A DNA stretch of 38,328 nucleotides from Nitrospira sp. (GTDB taxonomy: Bacteria > Nitrospirota > Nitrospiria > Nitrospirales > Nitrospiraceae). A model generated the notes under the pieces. The model made no database searches and had not been told where the DNA came from. It was given only the letters and a program-made list of their open reading frames with translations. A program made the translations under genes and the position numbers. The stretch spans positions 1 through 38,328 of the forward strand of contig JAHFEW010000041.1 of NCBI GenBank assembly GCA_023248215.1. Reading direction: 5' to 3'. Positions 15,007 through 22,501 of this stretch are shown piece after piece (within the stretch, counting starts at the first letter, position 1; each line of letters starts with the position of its first letter).

Positions 15007-16002
15007 TTAGTCGGTGGAGAGGGAGCGATCGACACCCTTCGCGACAACCGCCAGACAGGCGAGCCCGAGCGCGATCCAGACAAATTCTCGAAAGCGTCGC
15101 AGCAGCGCGAAGGTGATACCTGTCACCTCGCCATAGCCGAACGCGGTCAGCAAGAACAGGTTCCCGGCATCTTGCGCTCCCAAGCTGCCGGGGATGAAGA
15201 ACGTTCCGCCCTTGATCAAAACTGAGAGAGCGCCGATCGCTACGGCGGACATCATCGTAATGGGTTGTCCCAGGCAGACGATCATGACGAATACTTCCAA
15301 GGCTTCGGCCAGCCATCCAAGGAGAAAGAGTCCGGTCGATAACAAGAAAGCCGATCGCCGTTGTGCGTAGAAGTGGGCGATGGTGCGATCCAATTCGAGG
15401 AGCTTTTCCTCGCGCGACTCTAGGTAGTGCAACCGCAATCCGACGCGGCGCAGGACCTTCAGAATCCAGGAAAACATGCCCTGTCGTTGAACGATGACAA
15501 AGGCGCCAACCCCGAACAGCAGCAACCCCATACTGACCAAGCCCGCCGTGATGGTCTGCCCGGCCGATCCGCCGGCGCCCAACAACCAGAACCCCAACCC
15601 AATCCCGGCCAAGATGAAGAGAATCTGAGCGATCGTCATGGTGGTTTTGGCTGTCACCACCGACGCCAACCCTTCCACCAGCGGCACCCCCTGTCGTTTA
15701 AGGAGGAAGGCCTTCAGCGGTTCTCCGCCCACGTAGGCCGTGGGCGTAGTCATGTTCACAACTTCGCCGGCGGTGCGAATTGCCAGCACCTGCCAAAACG
15801 GAACGTCCTTCGCCCAGCGGCCCAGCGTCACGCGCCAGCCGTAGGCTTCCAGGACGTACATGAGGAGAGAGGGCAGCAGGATCATCAACATTGCGGCAGG
15901 ACCGAGTTGCGTCACCGCCTCATAGATGCGGTCGATCCCGATGTGCCAGATCAGTGCGGAAAGAGTCAGCGTCCCAAGAAGAAGGAGGGCCGCTTTAAGC
16001 AC
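15007..16002 (-). CDS. UPF0104/AglD-type integral membrane protein (LPG synthase-like flippase domain)
   Basis: The product is 331 residues with about eight hydrophobic segments. NMTTPTAYVGGEPLKAFLLK near residues 83-102 and a later FIPGSLGAQDAGNLFLL are the two signature loops of the lysylphosphatidylglycerol synthetase transmembrane/UPF0104 family (YbhN, AglD, HpnL). Members are linked to lipid flipping or lipid-carrier handling. Its start overlaps the stop of the CDP-alcohol phosphatidyltransferase fusion gene by eight bases. It could therefore move the lipid made by that enzyme, which is inference. It is the last gene of the headgroup operon; a gap of about 180 bases separates it from the GT2 gene. 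Confidence 0.85.
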   Translation of the reverse strand: MLKAALLLLGTLTLSALIWHIGIDRIYEAVTQLGPAAMLMILLPSLLMYVLEAYGWRVTLGRWAKDVPFWQVLAIRTAGEVVNMTTPTAYVGGEPLKAFLLKRQGVPLVEGLASVVTAKTTMTIAQILFILAGIGLGFWLLGAGGSAGQTITAGLVSMGLLLFGVGAFVIVQRQGMFSWILKVLRRVGLRLHYLESREEKLLELDRTIAHFYAQRRSAFLLSTGLFLLGWLAEALEVFVMIVCLGQPITMMSAVAIGALSVLIKGGTFFIPGSLGAQDAGNLFLLTAFGYGEVTGITFALLRRFREFVWIALGLACLAVVAKGVDRSLSTD

Positions 16003-17449
16003 GGGCGCGTGCCGAAGGTCGAATGACCCACACCATCAACAGCCAAAACACCGTTGAGCCGAGCGCGGCCATCCACAAAAACCAGTCGAGCTTGTCCAAT
16101 ATCGCGAAGAGGAACACCACCACGGAGAAGTCTCGGCTCGCCACATTCTTCAGAATGAAGTCGGACCAGGCCGCCTGCTTGGGCGTATTCCACCCACGCG
16201 TGGCGCCGATTTTTTGCGCCTTCGTGACCAACCAAAACGACATTGCGTTGCCGAACATAGCCGCGCCGCCCAGTACCAAGGGAACCCAGGCTCCATCCGT
16301 ACCCGCCTGCCGGAGGTAGGCCCCGCAGGCGATCCCGGCAAAAATGGCGATATGCACCACATTGTCCATGGCGATATCCAGCCAGGCGCCGAAAGGCGAT
16401 TCGGTAAAAGTCAGCCGCGCCACCTCGCCGTCGCAACAGTCGATGACGGCCGCCAATTGAAACAATAACGCGGCGATGATCCCGGCTTGATAGGTGCCTA
16501 ATCCGAACCCGACGGCCGAGAGCAGTCCGACAGCCGTTGCAACCATGGTGATGGCATTGGGCGAGCATTTCATCCATAAGAACGCTCTCGTCAGAAGGCG
16601 CGAGAAGGTCCGATTGAAGTACCGATCGACGAATCCCTCGGCCTCTCCCTTGAGCGAGCGAAAGAGGGTGCGTTCTGCGACGCCGGCACTCGCCTGGTCC
16701 CAGACGTCTCGATACCAGAGGCCGGCATTGGAGGCGGCCGCCACGACCCGCACGCGCCCTTCCGCCGCCGCTCGTTCCAGCCAGCGGCGCACGGGAATCA
16801 TGCCCAGCGGATCCGTCGCTTCACCGATCGCACAAGACGTTGTCTCGTTCGGCGGATTCAGAATGCTCGCCGGCAACACCACCAAATCGGCCGCCACCTG
16901 GTGGCCTTCATACGCAGTGTGGTGGTGAAAGGAGATGAGCCGGCCTTCCTCAAACGCAACGGCTGGGTTCCGCCGACCCATCGCCGGTTCGACCGGACCG
17001 GCTTCGCGCGTCACGACCACTGCTTCGCCGTTACGCACGGTCTGCCGTAAGTGCTCGATCAACTTTTTTGAAAACACCGCCCGTACCCCGGCAATCAAAC
17101 AGAAGCCGCGCACCTCGGTAGCCAGCGATTCCCACGTGCGCGGATCATCGAGTGGGAACTCCCGGACCGGCATCCATCGAACGGGAATGGTGACCCGTGC
17201 TCCCCGCGCCAGCGTATGTTTGAGCAACTCTTCATCGGCGCCCGCCAGGACGATCAATTGGCGAATGCCTGCCCCCTGCAGCGTGAGCACCGTGCGTTGA
17301 AAGAGACTCAGGCCCCCGATGAGGGTGAGCGGACCGACGTCGGTCAACCCACGCCCAAGACGATCACCAAAGAGACCTGCGCCCGGCAACAGAATGGCCG
17401 TGCTCAGTCCCTGTAATTCAGCGCCGCGTTCCAGAGTGCTTTCGCTCAT
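15995..17449 (-). CDS. Fusion of degenerate nucleotidyltransferase and CDP-alcohol phosphatidyltransferase
   Basis: The product is 484 residues from the ATG at 17447-17449. Residues 1-240 resemble an NTP-transferase fold (STAILLPGAGLFGDRLGRGL then LTLIGG), but the usual GxGxR...PK signature is missing. Residues 270-480 form a membrane domain with the complete CDP-alcohol phosphatidyltransferase motif: Asp337, Asp340-Gly341, Ala344-Arg345, Gly354, Asp358 and Asp362, beginning at DCCDGEVAR. The domain order matches the inositol-phosphate cytidylyltransferase/DIPP synthase fusions of thermophiles. The degenerate head probably relies on the separate nucleotidyltransferase encoded 22 bases upstream. 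The enzyme should transfer a CMP-activated headgroup to a lipid or polyol. The substrate is inferred from neighbours to be aminoethylphosphonate-like. Confidence 0.83.
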   Translation of the reverse strand: MSESTLERGAELQGLSTAILLPGAGLFGDRLGRGLTDVGPLTLIGGLSLFQRTVLTLQGAGIRQLIVLAGADEELLKHTLARGARVTIPVRWMPVREFPLDDPRTWESLATEVRGFCLIAGVRAVFSKKLIEHLRQTVRNGEAVVVTREAGPVEPAMGRRNPAVAFEEGRLISFHHHTAYEGHQVAADLVVLPASILNPPNETTSCAIGEATDPLGMIPVRRWLERAAAEGRVRVVAAASNAGLWYRDVWDQASAGVAERTLFRSLKGEAEGFVDRYFNRTFSRLLTRAFLWMKCSPNAITMVATAVGLLSAVGFGLGTYQAGIIAALLFQLAAVIDCCDGEVARLTFTESPFGAWLDIAMDNVVHIAIFAGIACGAYLRQAGTDGAWVPLVLGGAAMFGNAMSFWLVTKAQKIGATRGWNTPKQAAWSDFILKNVASRDFSVVVFLFAILDKLDWFLWMAALGSTVFWLLMVWVIRPSARARA

Positions 17450-17471
17450 GACAACCAGTGTCTCGCGGAGG

Positions 17472-18191
17472 CTACAGCCGCGGCAGGATCTCTCGCTCCG
17501 CCCGCGTGATATCCTCGGGAAAATCGATTTCTGTCCAGGGCAGCCCCCCGATTTTTTCATGCCCGACTTTCACGTCCTGAAAGTATTGCAGCAACCCGTC
17601 CTCGTATTCCATCTCCCATCGCCCTTGATCGATGTAGCTCTTGAGCGAGCCGATCACGTGGGCCGTATCGGCTCGACGCACTTTCAGAAATCCCACGCCC
17701 TCTCCTGCGATATCGTACCGCTCGGGCATCTTTTTGCTCAAGGCAATCACCCGTCCACCCTGGACCACCACCATACATTCCTCGCCGGTTTGCTTCACCG
17801 TATCATCCATCAGCAGACAGTTCGTGAACGGCGAGTCCACCAGACGGCGCAGGATCTCACGGTGGAACAATACATCCGCATCCATAATCACTACGTCGTC
17901 GGAGAGCGCCGACCGGGCGATCCACAGCGACGAAATACTGCCGCGGTGGAACTCTTCGTTCACCAGATAGGAAATGCTCACACCCCGGTGTTGCGTGCCG
18001 ACCGCGGCCCGAATCATCTCCTGCTTGTACCCGACCACAATGGTGACGTCTCTGATCTGGACGCTGGCCAGCACCTCGAGATATCGGGACAGCAGCGTCT
18101 GCCCCCCGATCTCGATCAAACATTTCGGCTTATGTTGCGTGACCGGCCAGAGGCGCTTGCCGACTCCAGCGGCCAGGATGACAGCTCTCAT
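17472..18191 (-). CDS. Nucleotidyltransferase, PntC-like (CTP:phosphonate/phospho-headgroup type)
   Basis: The product is 239 residues. It starts MRAVILAAGVGKRLWPVTQH followed by KPKCLIEIGG, the full GxGxR...PK nucleotide-binding signature that the neighbouring fusion lacks. VIMDADVLF (Asp104, Asp106) is the metal-binding pair. The length and motif spacing fit the sugar/choline-phosphate cytidylyltransferase group to which PntC (CMP-aminoethylphosphonate synthesis) belongs. Its start overlaps the stop of the PhnW-like gene by four bases (ATGA), placing it directly after formation of the amine. Activation of 2-aminoethylphosphonate with CTP is the most economical role. A sugar-1-phosphate or other alcohol phosphate remains possible. 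Confidence 0.82.
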   Translation of the reverse strand: MRAVILAAGVGKRLWPVTQHKPKCLIEIGGQTLLSRYLEVLASVQIRDVTIVVGYKQEMIRAAVGTQHRGVSISYLVNEEFHRGSISSLWIARSALSDDVVIMDADVLFHREILRRLVDSPFTNCLLMDDTVKQTGEECMVVVQGGRVIALSKKMPERYDIAGEGVGFLKVRRADTAHVIGSLKSYIDQGRWEMEYEDGLLQYFQDVKVGHEKIGGLPWTEIDFPEDITRAEREILPRL

Positions 18192-19288
18192 GTGTGCACA
18201 GCAGCGCCTGCAAGCACCTGCTCGAAGGCCGTGAGAAATCCTTGGATGTGCGGTTCAGTCAAGGCGCCCATGTTGGCAATGCGGAAGATCTTCGATTCCA
18301 ATTGCCCCTGCCCGGCGTAAATGACATACCCACGATCCTTCAGCTGATCGTGCAACGAGGCGTACGTGACGCCAGAGGGCAGATGAAACGCCGTGATCGT
18401 GTTCGATTGAGATTCCGGCGGCAGCAATGCCTTGACGCCCAATTGCCCCATGCGTTCCCGGATCCTGGTGGCAGTCCGCCTATACCGCTGCGTGCGATTG
18501 GCGACCCCCTCCTCCAACAATTCGTCCAAGGCTTCTTCAAACGCATAATAGACTTGAACGGCCGGGGTAAAGGGCACGGTCCCTTTGCCTTGATCGTCGA
18601 CATAGTGAGTCATGTGGAGATACCACGATCGCTTGGGATAGCCTCGCATCCGCTCCAGAAACCCCTTGCGAAGGAGGACGAACGAGACACCGGGAAAGCC
18701 TTGGATACACTTGCCGGCAGTTCCCGCCACCATATAGATGTGCGAGCCGGCAATATCGATCGCTTCACCCCCGAGGCCGCTGACGGAATCGACCACAAAC
18801 ACCCGGTTCTGACTATCGACGACCTCCGCAATCTCCTTGATGGGATTGATCAAGCCGGTGGTCGTCTCGTGATGCACCATGGCCACCGCATGAACCTCGG
18901 GGTGCTGGCGTAACGCCAACCGTACTCGCTCAGGATCCGGCTTGATGTGCCACTCCGACTTGAGTTCAGACACGCCGAGTCGATGCAGACCGATCATGTT
19001 GGAGAGCCGCTCGCCATAGACGCCGTTGTTGAGCACGAGCATGCGCTTCCCCGTCGGAAGGCAGGACATGACGGCGGACTCCACCGCAGCGGTGCCTGAG
19101 CCGGTCAGTACCACCGCAATATAGTCGGCTTCGGCCCCGGGCACGAAGGCCGTCAATAATTTCTGTTGAATTCGACCCAAGAGGTCGGAGAACTCGGACT
19201 CTCGATGGCAGATATCCGGACGCATCAACGCCTGCCGCACCCGTTCGCTCACGTTCACCGGACCTGGATTCAAAAGTATCATGTTCAT
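18188..19288 (-). CDS. phnW: PhnW-like 2-aminoethylphosphonate (or related) aminotransferase
   Basis: The product is 366 residues, the normal length for class V aminotransferases of the PhnW type. It shows LLNPGPVNVSERVRQAL at the N-terminus, LTGSGTAAVES, MVHHETTTGLINPI, VVDSVSGLGG (Asp167) and AGKCIQGFPGVSF (Lys193, the expected PLP lysine, at almost the same position as in Salmonella PhnW). PhnW interconverts 2-aminoethylphosphonate and phosphonoacetaldehyde with alanine/pyruvate. Behind a decarboxylase that forms the aldehyde, the biosynthetic direction is likely. A taurine-forming sulfoacetaldehyde aminotransferase is the main alternative, since the decarboxylase also resembles sulfopyruvate enzymes. 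Starts at 19288 and 19282 are both possible. Confidence 0.83.
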   Translation of the reverse strand: MNMILLNPGPVNVSERVRQALMRPDICHRESEFSDLLGRIQQKLLTAFVPGAEADYIAVVLTGSGTAAVESAVMSCLPTGKRMLVLNNGVYGERLSNMIGLHRLGVSELKSEWHIKPDPERVRLALRQHPEVHAVAMVHHETTTGLINPIKEIAEVVDSQNRVFVVDSVSGLGGEAIDIAGSHIYMVAGTAGKCIQGFPGVSFVLLRKGFLERMRGYPKRSWYLHMTHYVDDQGKGTVPFTPAVQVYYAFEEALDELLEEGVANRTQRYRRTATRIRERMGQLGVKALLPPESQSNTITAFHLPSGVTYASLHDQLKDRGYVIYAGQGQLESKIFRIANMGALTEPHIQGFLTAFEQVLAGAAVHT

Positions 19289-19351
19289 GCCTCAGGCTGT
19301 GGATCGGGACTGAGCGGAGCGGCCCCACACATCGCACTCAGCACACAGGTG

Positions 19352-19930
19352 CTATTCAATGGCTTTCATGAACCGAGCGGTAATAGCCGGCGGCTCATGT
19401 TGGACCCGGCCGGCATCCTCGACGAATTCGTTGACCTTGACCAGCAACATGCTCGGCCCGTCTTTTTTCAACAGGTCTTTGAATTCGTACAGGAGATCGT
19501 CCCGGTCGAGAACCCGCTCGACATGGACATACCCTGCAGCCTTGGCCACTTTCTCCAGCGGAACGACGTTGGAAATCGTCGGCTGATTACCCGTCGTTCC
19601 ATACACTTCATTGTCGAACACCACATGAATGAAATTTTTCGGCTTCAAGGCACCCACCGTCGCCAGGGTGCCCATCCCCATGAGCACATTGCCGTCGCCG
19701 TCGAATACGATGACCTGCTTGGCGGGCTTGGCCAACGCCACACCCAGCCCGATCGCCGCGGCATTCCCCATCGACCCGATCATATAAAAGTGGGTCGGCC
19801 GATCGGCTATCTTGTGCGCTTCACGAGACGGAAATCCATTGCAGACGATGACCGGCTGGTCGGTCAACAATTCAAGCAACACAGCCATGGCCTGTGCCCG
19901 GCTCTGCATGGTGCCTTCTTCCGGCCTCAT
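19352..19930 (-). CDS. TPP-dependent decarboxylase, C-terminal (PP-domain) subunit, phosphonopyruvate/sulfopyruvate type
   Basis: The product is 192 residues. The thiamine-diphosphate/Mg motif is complete: FDGDGNVLMGMGTLATVGAL (GDG at 78-80) then PKNFIHVVFDN (Asn107) and VYGTTGNQPT. This is the C-terminal half of phosphonopyruvate decarboxylase. Here it is a separate subunit, as in the ComD/ComE sulfopyruvate decarboxylase, rather than part of one chain of about 380 residues. Its start overlaps the stop of the N-terminal subunit gene by four bases, giving stoichiometric expression. With the partner it should convert phosphonopyruvate (or sulfopyruvate) to the corresponding aldehyde plus CO2. 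The GTTGNQPT tail is closer to what I recall from the sulfopyruvate enzymes. Confidence 0.82.
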   Translation of the reverse strand: MRPEEGTMQSRAQAMAVLLELLTDQPVIVCNGFPSREAHKIADRPTHFYMIGSMGNAAAIGLGVALAKPAKQVIVFDGDGNVLMGMGTLATVGALKPKNFIHVVFDNEVYGTTGNQPTISNVVPLEKVAKAAGYVHVERVLDRDDLLYEFKDLLKKDGPSMLLVKVNEFVEDAGRVQHEPPAITARFMKAIE

Positions 19931-20424
19931 GGATGCAACCCCTTGACGATGCCCTTTTTAATCACGAGCGCAAGCGGAACCCGCTGTTGCATAAATGTCT
20001 GCCCCACCCACCGGAGATCGTCTGCCATGGTCTGCTCCGACAGGGTGCGGTGCGGAATTTTCATGGTATCGAGCAACGGCAGCATCGTCTCGCCCATCAC
20101 TAAGTGTTCCGGCGCATCCTTGCCTTGGAAACCCCGCCATGACACGAGCAAGATGCAGGGCTGTCGATAAATCATGTTCAGGGAAATGAGCGCATTCAGG
20201 GACGTCCCTAGTCCAGAATTCTGCATGAGCACGGCGGGAATCTTCCCGGCCATATAGGCGCCCGCAGCCATGGCGACCGCTTCATCTTCACGCACGGCAG
20301 GGGTGTAGACCTTGCGCGTCATCAGCTCTTCGATGATCCCGCCCAGGATCGAATCGGGCACGCCCGTGAAAAAATTCACGCCCATATCCTGCAGCGCTTG
20401 CACAAACACGTCACTGTCGATCAT
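19927..20424 (-). CDS. TPP-dependent decarboxylase, N-terminal (PYR-domain) subunit, phosphonopyruvate/sulfopyruvate type
   Basis: The product is 165 residues from the ATG at 20422-20424, with a purine-rich GAGGCGGGG just upstream; a longer frame to 20460 runs into the proposed transcription start. It contains NFFTGVPDSILGGIIEEL, VREDEAVAMAAGAYMAG (Glu48, the likely TPP-activating glutamate) and LMQNSGLGTSLNALISLNMI, then VSWRGF. The QNSGLG-x-S-x-NAL block is typical of ComD and of phosphonopyruvate decarboxylase N-terminal domains. It forms the first gene of the operon, downstream of a near-consensus promoter at 20469-20497. It pairs with the subunit encoded at 19352-19930. Confidence 0.82.
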   Translation of the reverse strand: MIDSDVFVQALQDMGVNFFTGVPDSILGGIIEELMTRKVYTPAVREDEAVAMAAGAYMAGKIPAVLMQNSGLGTSLNALISLNMIYRQPCILLVSWRGFQGKDAPEHLVMGETMLPLLDTMKIPHRTLSEQTMADDLRWVGQTFMQQRVPLALVIKKGIVKGLHP

Positions 20425-20468
20425 GAACCCCGCCTCTGTTGCCCGAATGACCGTGCACAAGAGGGCGC

Positions 20469-20497
20469 ATTATAGCCAAGGGGTCCTCCATTCACAA
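20469..20497 (-). promoter_or_regulatory. Strong sigma70-type promoter of the headgroup operon
   Basis: On the minus strand: -35 TTGTGA (20492-20497), a 17-base spacer and a perfect -10 TATAAT (20469-20474). Transcription would start near 20462, leaving a leader of about 40 bases before the ATG at 20424. It is the best promoter match noticed in the window. Confidence 0.72.
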
Positions 20498-20533
20498 GAA
20501 CGCCGCCGAAGAGTTGCCGTCACCCCGACAACC

Positions 20534-21109
20534 ATGATAGCGTGCCGGACGAGATTTCTACAGGCCATGCCCTACGCATCTTCGATATGGTCACCCGTCC
20601 GCTCCGTCGGCCGCGTTATTGTTCTCGGGGCGCTCGTGGCGGCCTATGCCGGACCGGCGTCCGCCATTACCATGGCGAACGATCCGCACGGGTTTCATCA
20701 GCTTCCATGGGGCGTGCCCCTCACCGGCATCCCGGAACTCACAGTCACTCGCGCCAATTCTCATACCACCGATTACGAATTTCGCGATCGCCCGCCGGTC
20801 TATGCCGACATCCCGGTCGAGAGTGTTCAGCTCTCGACCGTCGATGCCCAGTTCGCGCGTGTCACCGTTCGCTACCGCGGCGCGCAGACCCATACGCAGG
20901 TGCTGCAATTTCTCGAACGCTCGTATGGCGTGATCGAACGCCTTCCCGGACAGATGATGCGGGGGCTCAATCAACAATATACCTGGCGCGGACCGGATAC
21001 CGAAATCAGCCTCACCTATGAAGCCAACCGGGACCGTGGATTTGTGTTCATTGAGAGCCGCAATCTGGCGCCTCGATTCCAGGATCGGATCTCGGACACG
21101 GCGGATTAA
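20534..21109 (+). CDS. Secreted protein of unknown function, first of a tandem pair
   Basis: The start is ATG 20534 or ATG 20567. From the latter, the product begins with a signal peptide: a basic region, the hydrophobic stretch VIVLGALVAAYAGPASA and a cleavage site before ITMAND. The mature part contains DPHGFHQLPWG near its start, VQLSTVDAQFARVTVRYRG and ISLTYEANRDRGFVFIES. The downstream gene is a clear paralog sharing the GF-x-x-x-PWG, STID/VDxxFARVxVRY and IES blocks. No catalytic motif is evident; a small periplasmic beta-rich domain is likely. One base separates its stop from the next ATG, so the two are co-transcribed. Confidence 0.72.
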   Translation: MIACRTRFLQAMPYASSIWSPVRSVGRVIVLGALVAAYAGPASAITMANDPHGFHQLPWGVPLTGIPELTVTRANSHTTDYEFRDRPPVYADIPVESVQLSTVDAQFARVTVRYRGAQTHTQVLQFLERSYGVIERLPGQMMRGLNQQYTWRGPDTEISLTYEANRDRGFVFIESRNLAPRFQDRISDTAD

Positions 21110-21110
21110 T

Positions 21111-21647
21111 ATGCACGGACTGGTCTCCATCCATCACAACCGGTGGGCAATCATCGCCCGGCTGGTAGTCATGGCCACGTGGCTCCCGGTGGCCGCCGCT
21201 CTGGCCGTCCCCATGCAGAATGACTCGAACGGCTTCGAAGGCATTCCCTGGGGGGCGGCCTTCTCTGAATCCGACACGTTCGTGAAGATCGAAGACGGCG
21301 GCCGGGTGCAGACCTACGAGCTCAAAGCGACGTCTCCGACATTGGGACCGGCCTCGGTCGATTCCATGCGATTCAGCACCATCGACGGAAAGTTTGCCCG
21401 CGTCATGGTGCGTTACAGCGGCAAGGAGACGCATGACCGCATCTTGGGTTTCCTGCAACAGCAATTCGGCCCGCTGGACCGGTCCCCCGGCCAGGTCGCC
21501 GGAGGCGTCGTGAAGTTTTTTGATTGGCAAGGCGCCGACAGCGAGATCATCCTCCGCTACGATGTGCGGACCAGCCAAGGTGTCATCTTCTTTGAGAGCC
21601 AGGCGTTCCGCGCCAAATTCACCGAGAGCACCTCGCCCGCGCCCTAG
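21111..21647 (+). CDS. Secreted protein of unknown function, second of a tandem pair
   Basis: The product is 178 residues from the ATG at 21111, one base after the stop of the first paralog. Residues 1-31 are a signal peptide (IIARLVVMATWLPVAAALAV region). The mature protein has NDSNGFEGIPWG, VDSMRFSTIDGKFARVMVRY, LGFLQQQFGPLDR and a C-terminal VIFFESQAFRAKF. The two tandem products share the same block order and length, indicating local duplication followed by divergence. NGFEGIPWG-type motifs recur in small secreted hypotheticals, but I know no function. The pair sits immediately before a TetR-regulated efflux operon and may be independent of it. Confidence 0.72.
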   Translation: MHGLVSIHHNRWAIIARLVVMATWLPVAAALAVPMQNDSNGFEGIPWGAAFSESDTFVKIEDGGRVQTYELKATSPTLGPASVDSMRFSTIDGKFARVMVRYSGKETHDRILGFLQQQFGPLDRSPGQVAGGVVKFFDWQGADSEIILRYDVRTSQGVIFFESQAFRAKFTESTSPAP

Positions 21648-21818
21648 TGACGAGCCTTCCGAGAGAAGAGGCGTGGTGCCCCAAGACACATTCAGCACCC
21701 CGCTGCTCGAACGAGCCTACTTCGACGGCATTTGAGCAGGCGTGTTTTCGGAGCCATCTGGAGATTGCGAAATTCTTAACCTCCTTGTCTTGCCATTCGG
21801 TCACGTGATAGCCTGCAC

Positions 21819-21840
21819 GGTGAGTGAATACTCACTCACC
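21819..21840. promoter_or_regulatory. TetR-type operator
   Basis: A perfect inverted repeat: GGTGAGTGA (21819-21827), spacer ATAC, TCACTCACC (21832-21840). It lies 14-35 bases before the preferred ATG of the TetR gene (21854), over the likely core promoter or transcription start. Size and placement are typical for autoregulation by the adjacent TetR protein, with control of the co-directional pump genes. Confidence 0.75.
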
Positions 21841-21853
21841 CGACCACAATGAC

Positions 21854-22501
21854 ATGAACCCAACGACCGCACTTTCGCGCAGCCCCAGCCGGGATCGCCA
21901 GGCCAGCCTGATCTCATCCGCCGCCGCCTTGTTCGCCGCGAAGGGCTTCAAGGGCACGACGACCAAGGAAATCGCCCGTGCCGCCGGCGTCAGCGAAGCC
22001 TTGGTGTTCAAGTACTTTCCGACCAAGCGGGCACTGTACACCGCGATCCTTGCTGAGAAAGCCCCGCTCAGCGAACTCCTCAGTGCCGTCGAGCAAGTCG
22101 CCCGCAAGCGTGACGACTATCGCGTATTTACGCTCATCGCCGGCTATCGCATCCGCCCTGGCGCCGACCCCACGATGCTGCGACTGCTGCTCTTCAGCGC
22201 GCTGGAAGGCCACGAATTGGCCGACATGTTTTTCGGCAAGCAACACCGCGTGTTTTACGATTATTTGGCCGGATACATTCAGACCAGGATTGAGGAAGGC
22301 GCCTTCCGCGAGATCGATCCGCTGCTGGCCGCGCGCGCGTTTATCGGCATGGTGGTCCACCATCGCCTGCTCCACGAAATCTTCGAGGTGCCGCTGCATT
22401 GCTCGCACAAGGAAATCGTGGCCACCTATGTGGAACTGTTCCTCCATGGACTGACACGTCCTCCCACCAGCAAGCCGCGAGGGCCGTCACGTGGTCGGTA
22501 A
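21854..22501 (+). CDS. TetR/AcrR-family transcriptional regulator of the RND pump
   Basis: The product is 215 residues from the ATG at 21854. A GTG at 21824 would add ten residues but lies inside the operator repeat, so it is disfavoured. The N-terminal DNA-binding domain is clear: SLISSAAALFAAKGFKGTTT followed by KEIARAAGVSEALVFKYFPTK, the TetR helix-turn-helix. The C-terminal ligand domain contains LFSALEGHELADMFFGKQ and resembles AcrR-type regulators of efflux genes. The 3' end overlaps the adaptor gene by 11 bases, so regulator and pump form one operon. It most likely represses the operon through the operator at 21819-21840 until a ligand binds. Confidence 0.9.
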   Translation: MNPTTALSRSPSRDRQASLISSAAALFAAKGFKGTTTKEIARAAGVSEALVFKYFPTKRALYTAILAEKAPLSELLSAVEQVARKRDDYRVFTLIAGYRIRPGADPTMLRLLLFSALEGHELADMFFGKQHRVFYDYLAGYIQTRIEEGAFREIDPLLAARAFIGMVVHHRLLHEIFEVPLHCSHKEIVATYVELFLHGLTRPPTSKPRGPSRGR

